Source of the DNA: Nocardia iowensis
GTDB taxonomy: Bacteria > Actinomycetota > Actinomycetes > Mycobacteriales > Mycobacteriaceae
Length of the DNA: 64,000 bases
Assembly: GCF_019222765.1 (NCBI RefSeq)
Contig: NZ_CP078145.1
Location: 496,001-560,000 of the forward strand
Direction of reading: 5' to 3'
Under the pieces are notes generated by a model. The model made no database searches. It was not told the origin of the DNA and saw nothing but the letters and a program-made list of their open reading frames with translations. Each line of letters opens with the position of its first letter. Position 1 is the stretch's first letter. Positions 34,156 to 42,762 of this stretch are shown here, in pieces. The translations under genes and the position numbers were made by a program.

Positions 34156-34707
34156 TTAGTCGCCGAGTTTGGTGGGGCGGTGGTATTGGCCGTTGTAGTA
34201 GAGGAGGGGGGCGGCGGTGGGGGTTTCGTTGGTGTTGTCGTGGACTCGGGTCACCAGGCCTACGACCAGGGTGTGGTCGCCGATGGGGATGAGTTGGTGG
34301 ATGGTGGCGCGGACCCAGATGGGGGTGCCGTGCAGAACTGGTTCGCCGGTGTCGAGGGTGGTCCACAGCGAGCGGTCGGTGAAGCGGTTCTCGGCGGTGC
34401 GGGCGAAGCGCTGGGCCAGGTCGTGCTGGTGTTCGCCGAGGAAGTGGATGACCACGGAGTCGGCATCGACCAGCGCCGCCAGACTGGACGAGGTGTGCGA
34501 GATGTTGAAGGAGACGAGCGGGGGCGCCAGCGACAGGGACGCGAACGAGGTCGCGGTGAAACCGATCGGGCCCTGCGGTGAGTCCAGCGTGACGACGGTG
34601 ACACCGGCGGGATAGTGGCGCATCGAGGCGCGGAACTGCTCGGCGGTGATGCCGCTCAGATCGTCGGGGATCTGGAAATCCGTGGCGGGCCGTTGTGCTT
34701 CGGTCAC
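34156..34707 (-). CDS. Flavin reductase family protein
   Basis: A 183-residue FMN-binding split-barrel reductase of the HpaC/DIM6-NTAB type. It probably supplies reduced flavin to a monooxygenase. Family marks are [34 protein letters not shown] and the central RFTDRSLW segment, with the C-terminal [11 protein letters not shown]. The GTG at 34707 gives the standard length; the frame is open further upstream without homology. No partner oxygenase gene is adjacent. Confidence 0.88.
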   Translation of the reverse strand: MTEAQRPATDFQIPDDLSGITAEQFRASMRHYPAGVTVVTLDSPQGPIGFTATSFASLSLAPPLVSFNISHTSSSLAALVDADSVVIHFLGEHQHDLAQRFARTAENRFTDRSLWTTLDTGEPVLHGTPIWVRATIHQLIPIGDHTLVVGLVTRVHDNTNETPTAAPLLYYNGQYHRPTKLGD

Positions 34708-34843
34708 ACGTCCGAAACTACGCCGTGGTCGGCTGCGACGGGTGATCGCGTCGCCTGCGGAAAATTGATTCCGCCGGTCGCCGACGTCACTGTTGCGACA
34801 CCTAGGTCTGGCCTGAATACGCGGAGCGGCGGGCTCGCGTGAT

Positions 34844-35320
34844 TCAGTCGACGTCGATCGGCAGACCGGCGGTGATCCGCACCAGTTCTTGAAAAGAGGT
34901 GCGGAACACCGTGTTCGGGTGCCCACCTGCGGCCCACACCTCGCGATGACGGGACAGCGCGGTGTCCACCCAGGTGGGCAGGTTGGTGGGGTGACCGACC
35001 GGTGCGACACCGTTGATCGGCTGCCCGGTCACCTCGCGAACCAGGTCGGCGGGGGCCATGGTCAGCGTCCCTTCCAGCCGCTTTCCGGTGGACTCGAGGT
35101 CCACCTCGTGCGCGCCGGAAACCAGCAGCAGCACCGGATCCTCGTCCAACAGGAACACCAGCGAGGTGGTGATGGCACCCACGTCGACCCCGAGCGTTCG
35201 CGCGGCATCCGCGACAGTGGGCGTCGGTGCCGGCTGGGTCACGATGACACCGTGATGCCCTCGGGCGATGAGGGTGTCCGCGACTCGGCAGGCGATCGGT
35301 GGCAATGTCGACCTGCGCAT
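34844..35320 (-). CDS. YbaK/EbsC-family aminoacyl-tRNA deacylase-like protein
   Basis: A 158-residue protein of the YbaK/ProRS editing-domain family, which hydrolyses mischarged tRNA such as Cys-tRNA(Pro). Visible features are [13 protein letters not shown] near the N-terminus, the central [22 protein letters not shown], and the [16 protein letters not shown] segment with the conserved GG/GH loop. The ATG at 35320 is used. It is a single gene, 137 bp from the flavin reductase and 53 bp from the next small gene, all on the minus strand. Confidence 0.88.
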   Translation of the reverse strand: MRRSTLPPIACRVADTLIARGHHGVIVTQPAPTPTVADAARTLGVDVGAITTSLVFLLDEDPVLLLVSGAHEVDLESTGKRLEGTLTMAPADLVREVTGQPINGVAPVGHPTNLPTWVDTALSRHREVWAAGGHPNTVFRTSFQELVRITAGLPIDVD

Positions 35321-35373
35321 GTCACCAGAGTAGAGCGATTGCGGGTGGTGCGCCCGGCTACTCGGCGAATGCG

Positions 35374-35694
35374 TCAGTATTCCGGATACCCCTCGCTCGG
35401 CCCGAGCATTCGTGCGATCCTGGCGCGTGTGACGTGTGCCAGCTCGGTCACCCTGCTCCCCGAGACCGGTTCGTGCACAACTACTTCGAGTGCTCGATCG
35501 AGATCCGCCTGGGACAACGCGAGCAGTTCGACATCGGCCTTGGCCAGCAGCGCGTCCCGATCCGGATAGGGTCGGGCGTCGGCGAGCTTGGCGGCCCAGG
35601 TGACATTGCAGCAGCAGTCGAAGAGCGCGTGTATCGCACGGGCGCGCGAGATTTGGTTGAACCGATCAAGGCCGATTCCCTGATGCATCAGCAT
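35374..35694 (-). CDS. Truncated OHCU decarboxylase-like protein
   Basis: A 106-residue product resembling the N-terminal two thirds of 2-oxo-4-hydroxy-4-carboxy-5-ureidoimidazoline decarboxylases (uric acid catabolism). The pattern is GLDRFNQISRARAIHALFDCC, then WAAKLADARPYPDRDALLAKAD and LSQADLDRAL. The following HPRIG catalytic segment is replaced by HEPVSG, and the C-terminal helices of the ~165-residue family are missing. A GGAGG five nt before the ATG at 35694 supports translation. It is probably inactive or repurposed; other urate genes are absent nearby. The family call is tentative. Confidence 0.5.
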   Translation of the reverse strand: MLMHQGIGLDRFNQISRARAIHALFDCCCNVTWAAKLADARPYPDRDALLAKADVELLALSQADLDRALEVVVHEPVSGSRVTELAHVTRARIARMLGPSEGYPEY

Positions 35695-35875
35695 GATGGC
35701 CTCCGAGCCGATGAATTGAGGTTTGCTGACTCGATTAATGATCCGCTCGACAGCTCGGCCGGAACCAGTGCGCCGCATCAATTTTGCGAAGGATTTACAT
35801 GCCGGGTCACCATCGGTCGGCGGCCTCCCGGCAGCCTTGTGAGCGCCGCGAAGTAGACACCTCTACGCTGGTCAG

Positions 35876-36697
35876 ATGACTGATTGGCAGGCTTTTACCG
35901 TCGAAACCAAGGACTACGTCGCGCAGGTGACCCTGACGGGTCCCGGCAAGGGCAACGCGATGGGCCCCGATTTCTGGCGCGAGCTGCCGGAGATCTTCCA
36001 GGCGCTGGACGCCGACCCCGAGGTGCGCGCGATCGTGCTGACCGGCTCGGGCAAGCACTTCTCCTACGGCCTCGATCTGCCCGCGATGAGCGGCACGTTC
36101 GGTCCGCTGATGGGAGACCGGGCGCTGGCCGCGCCGCGCACCGAGTTCCTGACCGAGGTCCGCAAGATGCAGGCGGCGGTGACCGCGGTGGCGGACAGCC
36201 GCAAGCCGGTGATCGCCGCGATTTCCGGCTGGTGCATCGGTGGCGGGCTCGACCTGATCGCCGCCGCGGACATCCGCTACGCGAGCGCCGACGCCAAGTT
36301 CAGTCTGCGCGAGGCGAAGGTCGCCATCGTCGCCGACATCGGGTCGCTGCACCGGCTGCCCGGCATCATCGGCGAGGGCCAGTTGCGCGAGCTCGCCTAC
36401 ACCGCCAAGGACATCGACGCCGTGCGAGCCGAGAAGATCGGCCTGGTCAACGACGTGTTCGAGGACCAGGACGCGGCGCTCGATGCCGCACACGCCACGG
36501 CACGCGAGATCGCCGCGAACCCGCCGCTGGTGGTGCAGGGTGTAAAGGACGTGCTCGATCAACGGCGCAAGGACGAGGTGGCCGCCGGACTGCGCTATGT
36601 GTCCGCCTGGAATGCCGCGTTCCTGCCGTCGGAGGACCTCACCGAGGCGCTCAAAGCGGTGTTCGAGAAGCGCGCCCCGGAGTTCAAGGGCGAGTAA
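35876..36697 (+). CDS. Crotonase-family protein, dienoyl-CoA isomerase-like
   Basis: A 273-residue enoyl-CoA hydratase/isomerase. The oxyanion-hole segments are SGKHFSYGLDL and SGWCIGGGLDLI. The stretch REAKVAIVADIGSLHRLPGIIG matches the delta3,5-delta2,4-dienoyl-CoA isomerase pattern, with Asp of ADIG as the catalytic acid. A beta-oxidation role for unsaturated fatty acids is therefore more likely than simple hydration (inference). The next gene is a MarR regulator on the same strand. Confidence 0.88.
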   Translation: MTDWQAFTVETKDYVAQVTLTGPGKGNAMGPDFWRELPEIFQALDADPEVRAIVLTGSGKHFSYGLDLPAMSGTFGPLMGDRALAAPRTEFLTEVRKMQAAVTAVADSRKPVIAAISGWCIGGGLDLIAAADIRYASADAKFSLREAKVAIVADIGSLHRLPGIIGEGQLRELAYTAKDIDAVRAEKIGLVNDVFEDQDAALDAAHATAREIAANPPLVVQGVKDVLDQRRKDEVAAGLRYVSAWNAAFLPSEDLTEALKAVFEKRAPEFKGE

Positions 36698-36740
36698 AGC
36701 GTCGTTTACCGCTTGCCCCAGTACCAGGCTCGTCCGCATA

Positions 36741-36772
36741 CTTGCATCGCACAACTAATTGATTGATGCAAG
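36741..36772 (+). promoter_or_regulatory. Inverted repeat before the MarR gene
   Basis: A perfect 8-bp inverted repeat, cttgcatc (36741-36748) and gatgcaag (36765-36772), with a 16-nt A+T-rich spacer, ends 13 bp before the regulator start. MarR proteins often bind such sites in their own promoters, so this is a candidate autoregulatory operator for the marR-efflux operon. Confidence 0.5.
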
Positions 36773-36785
36773 CAAGGATGAGGGT

Positions 36786-37292
36786 GTGGACGACGAAACG
36801 ATCGACACGATCGCGGTGCAGCTCACTCGATTGCAGCGGATTCGCGACCGCACGGCGGCCCAGATCGGCACCTGGACCAAGGACGGCCTCGATCCCGCCG
36901 CATTCGGCGCACTGTTGCGGCTGTGCTGCGACGGACCGATGCGATCGGGCGCGCTCGCGGGCGCATTGCACGCGGACGCGTCGACGGTCAGCCGCCAGGT
37001 GGCGCAGTTGGTCGGCCGGCAATTGGTCGAGCGACAGGCCGACCCGGCGGACGGCCGGGCCACCGTACTCGTCGTCACCGACCGCGGCCGGGCCATCGCC
37101 GAACAGATCCGCAGGCGCCGCAACGAGAACCTGACCCGGGTGATGGCCGACTGGGCGCCACAGTCCAGGGCCGACTTCGCCGAGCTGCTCCGGCGGTTCG
37201 TCGACGACTTCGAGCGCACCAGGCCGGAGATGATCGCCGCGATGCGCCGCAACTGGGATGAGACCTTTACTGGGACGGAGAACGACACGTGA
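36786..37292 (+). CDS. MarR family transcriptional regulator
   Basis: A 168-residue winged-helix regulator. The recognition region is MRSGALAGALHADASTVSRQVAQLV, and the wing contains RQADPADGRATVLVVTDRG. The GTG at 36786 is preferred, with AAGGATGAGG in front; a TTG at 36759 would add nine residues. It is linked by a short relay ORF to a DHA2 drug exporter, the standard arrangement in which the MarR protein represses the pump until a ligand binds. Confidence 0.9.
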   Translation: MDDETIDTIAVQLTRLQRIRDRTAAQIGTWTKDGLDPAAFGALLRLCCDGPMRSGALAGALHADASTVSRQVAQLVGRQLVERQADPADGRATVLVVTDRGRAIAEQIRRRRNENLTRVMADWAPQSRADFAELLRRFVDDFERTRPEMIAAMRRNWDETFTGTENDT

Positions 37293-37348
37293 CTGAACGC
37301 AGCGAGCGAACCATCGGCACCACGACCGGCGACGAGGCGCGGTCGTGA
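37289..37348 (+). CDS. Short relay ORF between marR and the MFS gene (19 aa)
   Basis: GTG overlaps the marR stop (GTGA), and the stop overlaps the start of the exporter gene (GTGA), so the 52-nt gap is exactly bridged. The 19-residue product has no domain. Its DNA shares agcgagcga and ggcac motifs with the sequence after tadC. Probably a translation-coupling device. Confidence 0.35.
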   Translation: MTERSERTIGTTTGDEARS

Positions 37349-39150
37349 CGACATCGGAGACCGTCGCAGCGCCCCCCGCGTTCAGCCACCGCCAGATCCT
37401 GGTGATCCTGAGCGGATTGATGCTCGGCATGCTGCTCGCCGCGCTCGACCAGACCATCGTGTCCACCGCGATCCGCACCATCGCCGACGATCTCAACGGC
37501 TACTCGATGCAGGCGTGGGCGACCACCGCCTACCTGATCACCGCCACGCTGGCGACGCCGCTGTACGGCAAGTTGTCCGACATGTTCGGCCGCAAGCAGT
37601 TCTTCATGCTGGCGATCGCGATCTTCATCGTCGGCTCGCTGCTGTGCACGCTGGCCCAATCGATGTATCAGCTGGCGGCGTTCCGGGCCGTCCAGGGCAT
37701 CGGCGCGGGCGGACTGATGTCGCTGGCGCTGACCATTCTCGGCGATATCGTCGGGCCGCGAGAGCGCGCGAAGTACCAGGGTTACTTCCTCGCCGTGTTC
37801 GGCACCTCCAGTGTGATCGGCCCGGTGCTCGGCGGCGTGCTCGCCGGGCAGGAGACGATTCTCGGTGTCAGCGGCTGGCGCTGGGTGTTCCTGGTGAACG
37901 TGCCGATCGGCCTGATCGCGCTCGCGGTGGTGTACCGGGTGCTGAAGCTGCCGAAGCGGCCGCATTCCACCGACCGGGTCGACTGGTGGGGTGTGCTCGT
38001 GTTGGCGATCGGACTCGTCCCGCTGCTCATTGTCGCCGAGCAGGGACGCGAATGGGGCTGGGCCAGTGGGCGTTCCATTGCCTGCTATGTGATCGGGGTG
38101 GCGGGCATCATCGGATTCGTCTTCGTCGAGAAGGCGCTGCGGGATGCCGCGCTGATCCCGCTGCGCATCTTCAAGAACCGGACCTTCGCGCTCGGCGTGG
38201 TGATCTCGTTCGTTGTCGGTGCCGGAATGTTCGGCGGCATCTCGCTGCTGCCGCAGTACCTGCAGGTGGTGCGTGGGGCGAGCCCCACGCTGGCGGGCTT
38301 GCAGATGCTGCCGATGGTGCTCGGGCTGATGACCGGTTCGGTGGTGTCCGGCCAGCTGATCGCGCGGACCGGCCGCTATCGCACCTTCACGATCATCGGC
38401 GCGAGCATGCTGACGCTCGGCTTGTTCCTGCTGCACTTTCTCAACGCCGACAGCCCGCTGTGGCTCGCGATGATCTTCATGGCGTGCACCGGTTTCGGGC
38501 TCGGCAACCTGATGCAGCCGCTCACGCTGGCGCTGCAGAACGCGTTGCCGCCCAAGGACATGGGCGTGTCCACCGCGGCCGCCACCTTCTTCCGGCAGAT
38601 CGGCGGCACGCTCGGTGTCGCGGTGTTCCTCTCGATCCTGTTCGCGCAACTCACCCCGAACATCTCCGAGGAGATGCGCAGCGCCGCAACCGATCCGCAG
38701 TTCCAGCACGCGGTGGTCGAGGGCGCGCGCAGCAGCAACCCCACCGACGCCGCCTTGGCGAAAGGCCTGCTCGCGCAGGACACTTCGGCTGCCGGACAGG
38801 TGCTGAAGGACAGCTCGATCATCCAGCAGCTGAGCCCGGACCTGGCCCGCCCGTTCAAGGTCGGCTTCGCGGACTCCATGTCCACCGTGTTCCTGTCGGC
38901 CACCGGTGTCGCGCTGCTCGCGCTGATCCTGGTGCTGTTCTGGCGCGAGGTGCCGCTGCGGTTGACCGGCGGCATCGAGGCGGCCAACGCCGAAGCGGCC
39001 GAAGCGTCCGACGAGCCGAAATCCGGAGCGCACGTGCTGGACCAGACCGGTTTGCTGCTCGGCGGTGGTGAGGCGGTGAGCCCACGGAACGGCAGTGATC
39101 CCGGCGACCGTGCGTCCGGTAGATCGACGGACGGCTCCGGTTCGGCGTGA
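37345..39150 (+). CDS. MFS multidrug exporter, DHA2 (EmrB/QacA) family
   Basis: A 601-residue proton-driven exporter with about 14 membrane helices. The signature of helix 1 is ALDQTIVSTAI (Asp in the first helix), motif A is LYGKLSDMFGRKQFF, and motif C in helix 5 includes SSVIGPVLGGVLAG. A long extracytoplasmic loop between helices 13 and 14 (about 440-520) is typical of QacA/EmrB-like pumps. The hydrophilic C-terminal tail is about 65 residues. It probably exports toxic lipophilic compounds under control of the upstream MarR protein. Confidence 0.93.
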   Translation: MTTSETVAAPPAFSHRQILVILSGLMLGMLLAALDQTIVSTAIRTIADDLNGYSMQAWATTAYLITATLATPLYGKLSDMFGRKQFFMLAIAIFIVGSLLCTLAQSMYQLAAFRAVQGIGAGGLMSLALTILGDIVGPRERAKYQGYFLAVFGTSSVIGPVLGGVLAGQETILGVSGWRWVFLVNVPIGLIALAVVYRVLKLPKRPHSTDRVDWWGVLVLAIGLVPLLIVAEQGREWGWASGRSIACYVIGVAGIIGFVFVEKALRDAALIPLRIFKNRTFALGVVISFVVGAGMFGGISLLPQYLQVVRGASPTLAGLQMLPMVLGLMTGSVVSGQLIARTGRYRTFTIIGASMLTLGLFLLHFLNADSPLWLAMIFMACTGFGLGNLMQPLTLALQNALPPKDMGVSTAAATFFRQIGGTLGVAVFLSILFAQLTPNISEEMRSAATDPQFQHAVVEGARSSNPTDAALAKGLLAQDTSAAGQVLKDSSIIQQLSPDLARPFKVGFADSMSTVFLSATGVALLALILVLFWREVPLRLTGGIEAANAEAAEASDEPKSGAHVLDQTGLLLGGGEAVSPRNGSDPGDRASGRSTDGSGSA

Positions 39151-39237
39151 GCGAATTCGGTCCGGCCGGGCCCGGGGCGACGACCGCTTCGGGCCCGGTG
39201 GGCACCGCACGCTGCGGACGCATGCTGTTCTGACACC

Positions 39238-40497
39238 ATGACCAGGGTGATGGTGGCTTTGCGATCCGCGCGCGACAAGTTGTGGCGCCTACCGGGTGCG
39301 CTCGGCTACCTGGTGGTCGGCGGCGTGACCTCGGTGCTCGCGCTGTTCGCGGTGGTCGTGCTGCTGCTCGTCGGCGCGTTCTGTCTGATCGGGGTGGGGA
39401 TACCCGCGCTGCCCGAGGCGGTCCGATTGGTCCGGCCGTTGGTGTCGTTCGATCGGCGCAGGGCCGCACGGTTACTCGGTGAACCGATCGAGGAGGCCTA
39501 TCAACCGTTCACTGGTGGGCTGCGGCAGCGGGTCGCGACGGTGTTCACCGATCCGGCGAACCGCCGCGACTTCGGCTGGCTGGTCGCACACGCTCTGACC
39601 GGGATCTATATCGCGATCTTCGCCGTCGCGCTGCCGGTGAGCGCACTCGTTCAGCTGACGCTCCCCGCATTTTGGCAGTATCTGCCGCCGGGGCAGGAGT
39701 TCAGCAGTTACGGGTTCACGGTCGACTCGTGGCCCATGGCGGCGCTCAGCTTCGTCATCGCGTTCCCCGTCGCGCTGGTGTCGCTGCAAATTCCGGTGGC
39801 CGCGCGCTGGCAGGCGCTGGCGGCCCGGGCTTTGCTCCAGCCGCCCAAGGGAGTCCGGCTAGCCGACCGGGTCGCGGCGCTCACCGCGACCAGGGCCGCC
39901 GCATTGGACGCACACGGTGCGGAGCTGCGCCGGATCGAGCGTGACCTGCACGATGGCGCGCAGGCGCGGCTGGCGGCGGTGATCATGCAACTCGGGCTGG
40001 CCGACCAACTGCACGACCAGGATCCGGAAACGGCGCAGCGGCTGGTGCGCAAGGCCCAGGACACCGCGACCGACGCACTGGCCGAACTGCGCGATGTGGT
40101 GCGCAACGTGTATCCGCCGGTGCTCTCCGATCGCGGCCTGGCGAGCGCGATCACGGCGGTCGCCGCCCGTAATCCGATCCCGTGTGTGCTCGACCTCAGC
40201 GAGGTGGGCAGGCGACCCGCCGCGGTGGAGGCGGCGGCCTACTTCGTCATCACCGAGGCACTCACCAACGCCACCAAGCATTCCCGCGCCGAGGGCATCT
40301 CGCTGGTGCTCGGCGGGGCGCCCGAGCTGTTGACGATCGAGATCCGCGACGACGGCGTCGGCGGCGCCGTGGAGACCTACGGCGGCGGCCTGGCCGGTAT
40401 CCGCCGCCGGGCCGAGGCGCTGGACGGCAGGATGATGCTGACCAGCCCGCCTGGTGGCCCTACTGTATTGCGGGTGGAGTTGCCGTGCGGGTCATGA
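39238..40497 (+). CDS. NarL-type sensor histidine kinase
   Basis: A 419-residue membrane sensor kinase. Hydrophobic segments at about 22-58 and 115-185 form the membrane sensor region seen in actinobacterial kinases of this type. A HisKA_3 dimerisation domain carries phospho-acceptor His238 in RIERDLHDGAQARL. The ATPase domain has the N box EALTNATKHS and G box DDGVGG. Its 3' end overlaps the response regulator by 13 nt. The signal is unknown; such kinases often sense envelope stress. Confidence 0.92.
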   Translation: MTRVMVALRSARDKLWRLPGALGYLVVGGVTSVLALFAVVVLLLVGAFCLIGVGIPALPEAVRLVRPLVSFDRRRAARLLGEPIEEAYQPFTGGLRQRVATVFTDPANRRDFGWLVAHALTGIYIAIFAVALPVSALVQLTLPAFWQYLPPGQEFSSYGFTVDSWPMAALSFVIAFPVALVSLQIPVAARWQALAARALLQPPKGVRLADRVAALTATRAAALDAHGAELRRIERDLHDGAQARLAAVIMQLGLADQLHDQDPETAQRLVRKAQDTATDALAELRDVVRNVYPPVLSDRGLASAITAVAARNPIPCVLDLSEVGRRPAAVEAAAYFVITEALTNATKHSRAEGISLVLGGAPELLTIEIRDDGVGGAVETYGGGLAGIRRRAEALDGRMMLTSPPGGPTVLRVELPCGS

Positions 40498-41129
40498 TCG
40501 CCGAGGACGACGCCCTCCTGCGGGAGGGGCTGGTGCTGTTGCTGAGCACCGCGGGTATCGAGGTGGTCGCCGCCGTGGACAACGCGGACGACTTCCTCGC
40601 GGCGGTGGCCGCCGACCGGCCCGACGCGATCGTCGTTGATGTCCGGCTGCCGCCGACCTTCACCGACGACGGGTTGCGCGCGGCTGTCAGCGCCCGCAAG
40701 CTGCATCCCGGCCTGCCGGTGCTGGTGTTGTCGTCGTGGGTGGAGGACAGCTACGCCGCCGAACTGCTCGGCGACGGCGCGGGCGGTGTCGGCTATCTGC
40801 TCAAGGAACGGGTCGGCAAGGTGGACCGTTTCCTGGATTCGCTGCGCCGGGTCGCCGCGGGTGGCACCGCGATGGACCCCGAGGTGATCTCGCAACTGCT
40901 GGTGCGACGCAAGGCCGATGATCCGATGGCCGCGCTGACCGCCCGCGAGCGTGAGGTGCTCGCGCTGATGGCCGAGGGCCACAACAACGCGACCATCGCC
41001 GAGCGGCTGGTGGTCAGCGAAGGCGCTGTGCACAAACACATTCGGAGCATCTTCGCCAAGCTCGGCCTGTCCACCGAGGATGTCGGGCACCGCCGGGTAC
41101 TCGCGGTGCTCGCCTATCTGAACGCGTGA
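40485..41129 (+). CDS. LuxR/NarL-family response regulator
   Basis: A 214-residue response regulator. The receiver domain has acidic Glu7-Asp8-Asp9, phospho-acceptor Asp52 (VVDVRLP), the Ser-Ser switch at 83-84 and Lys107 (YLLKERV). The C-terminal LuxR helix-turn-helix contains LTAREREVLALMAEGHNNATIAERLVVSEGAVHKH. GTG at 40485 lies within the kinase gene end, so the pair is coupled. Its regulon cannot be told from the sequence. Confidence 0.93.
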   Translation: MRVMIAEDDALLREGLVLLLSTAGIEVVAAVDNADDFLAAVAADRPDAIVVDVRLPPTFTDDGLRAAVSARKLHPGLPVLVLSSWVEDSYAAELLGDGAGGVGYLLKERVGKVDRFLDSLRRVAAGGTAMDPEVISQLLVRRKADDPMAALTAREREVLALMAEGHNNATIAERLVVSEGAVHKHIRSIFAKLGLSTEDVGHRRVLAVLAYLNA

Positions 41130-41157
41130 AGGCCTGAACCCGTTGGGGCTCAGGCCT
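41130..41157. terminator. Bidirectional terminator
   Basis: An 8-bp stem aggcctga (41130-41137) with tcaggcct (41150-41157), partly extended by accc/gggg inside, lies between the convergent response regulator and the TAP-like hydrolase gene. Confidence 0.75.
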
Positions 41158-41174
41158 GCACACGCGGTTCCGGG

Positions 41175-42692
41175 TCAGTCTGCCTGGCAGGTGATATCCG
41201 TGGCGGGCAGGGTGCCGTCGCGGAAGTAGGTGTTCACCGCCGAGTACACGCAGCTGTTCTGGTAGCGCCCGAATATCCAGTGGATGGCCACATCCTCAAG
41301 GGTGACCATTCGGGACGCGCTCAGGTCGTTGTGCATGGCGACCGCACCCTGGTAGGCGGTGCGGGTGTCACCGGTGGACTGCACGATCAGGGCGGGCACC
41401 GAATTGCGCACTACCGTAAGGGGTTCGGCGGGCGGCGCCCAGAACGCGCACGGCGTGATGTTGTTGGCCAACGCGCCGAACACCGGTTGGTCGGCACGGG
41501 CCGCTTCGATGTTGCGCCAATAGAATTGGGGATCCCGCGGCGCGGCGACATCGCCGCACATGATGGCCATCTGTGACGAATTGTCCCTCGGTCGTGCCCG
41601 CAACGCGAAGCCGAGCGTGGCATCCAACGTCTCGTCGACCTCGACGGGTTTCCCATCGGCGGCGTCGGCGATCTTGCGCACCTGACCGGCGAGCATCTCG
41701 TACTGGTCCGGGGAGTCCAACCCGACGAACAGCACCATGGGCAGCCAGTGATCGTCGATCTCATACTCGCCCAACCGGATCGGCTTGTCCGCGGCCCGGC
41801 GGATCAGGCCATGGACGGTGTCGCGGACCTGGGCGCGGGTGGAGCCGAAGTGGTACTCGCCGTCGCGAGCCGCCACCCAATCCGCCCACAGGTCGAGGGC
41901 GGCCTCATTGGCCGGTCCCATCGCCTGCATCATCCCCACCACGCCGTACTGGTCCGGATCCGCGGCGCTGTCCAGTACGAACCGATCGCTGCGCTCGGGG
42001 AACATCTGGGTGTACACCGCACCCAGATAGGTGCCGTATGAGGTGCCGTAGTAACTGATCCGGTCCACGCCGAAAATGCCGCGGATCACATCCATGTCCC
42101 GCGCGGTGTTGCGGGTCGTGATGTACGGCAGCCGGGCCGCTTCGGTCGTCGCGCAGCGGGCGGCCAGGTCGCCTTGCATCGCAACGGATTCCGCGAAGCT
42201 CGTCGCGTCGACGCCCGCCGAGTGCAGCCCGATGCCGCGCGGCCAGTGGCAGTCGACGGGGGAGGAGCGCCCGACGCCGCGCGGATCCATGCCGATCAGG
42301 TCATAGCGAGCGCGCACGTCGGGCGTCATCGCCTTGCCGACATCGACCATGAAGTCGAGACCCGCACCGCCCGGCCCGCCGGAGTTGGACAGCATGACGC
42401 CGTGCTTCCGCGCGGGATCGGCGGCTATCCGCGAGATCGCCACCGTGAGTGTTGGTCCCTGCGGCTCGGCGTAGTCGAGTGGCACGGTGACATCGGCGCA
42501 CTGCGCGCCTGCCTCGTCGAGCTTGGGCTCTCCGCACGCCTTCCAGTCCAGCTGCTGGCTGTAGAAGCGCTCCAGCGCAGGTGTTTCCGTGTTCGCGTTG
42601 GCCTCGGGCCCGGCACAGCCAACCAGACCGGCACAGGCCACCAGGCCGGTGATGCCGGCCAACGCCGCCGTGAGCCCTCTTGTGCGTTTCAC
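41175..42692 (-). CDS. Secreted TAP-like alpha/beta hydrolase (tripeptidyl aminopeptidase family), lipoprotein
   Basis: A 505-residue exported peptidase-like hydrolase of the Streptomyces SCO/TAP family. The signal peptide ends in a lipobox, LVGC, so it is probably a lipoprotein. The nucleophile is in YYGTSYGTYLG, and the C-terminal TAP-like domain supplies the His after VQSTGDTRTAYQG. Two Cys-containing loops (KACGEPKL, AQCADVTVPLDYAEPQGP) are typical of the family. The GTG at 42692 is chosen because GGAGGG lies 6 nt upstream; ATG starts at 42698 and 42722 are less well placed. It likely trims extracellular peptides. Confidence 0.88.
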   Translation of the reverse strand: MKRTRGLTAALAGITGLVACAGLVGCAGPEANANTETPALERFYSQQLDWKACGEPKLDEAGAQCADVTVPLDYAEPQGPTLTVAISRIAADPARKHGVMLSNSGGPGGAGLDFMVDVGKAMTPDVRARYDLIGMDPRGVGRSSPVDCHWPRGIGLHSAGVDATSFAESVAMQGDLAARCATTEAARLPYITTRNTARDMDVIRGIFGVDRISYYGTSYGTYLGAVYTQMFPERSDRFVLDSAADPDQYGVVGMMQAMGPANEAALDLWADWVAARDGEYHFGSTRAQVRDTVHGLIRRAADKPIRLGEYEIDDHWLPMVLFVGLDSPDQYEMLAGQVRKIADAADGKPVEVDETLDATLGFALRARPRDNSSQMAIMCGDVAAPRDPQFYWRNIEAARADQPVFGALANNITPCAFWAPPAEPLTVVRNSVPALIVQSTGDTRTAYQGAVAMHNDLSASRMVTLEDVAIHWIFGRYQNSCVYSAVNTYFRDGTLPATDITCQAD

Positions 42693-42762
42693 TGTCATCC
42701 CTCCGATGTGGTTCGGCCGCACCCGAAATCGGAGCGGTACTGGATAGCCGCGCGCCGGCCGA

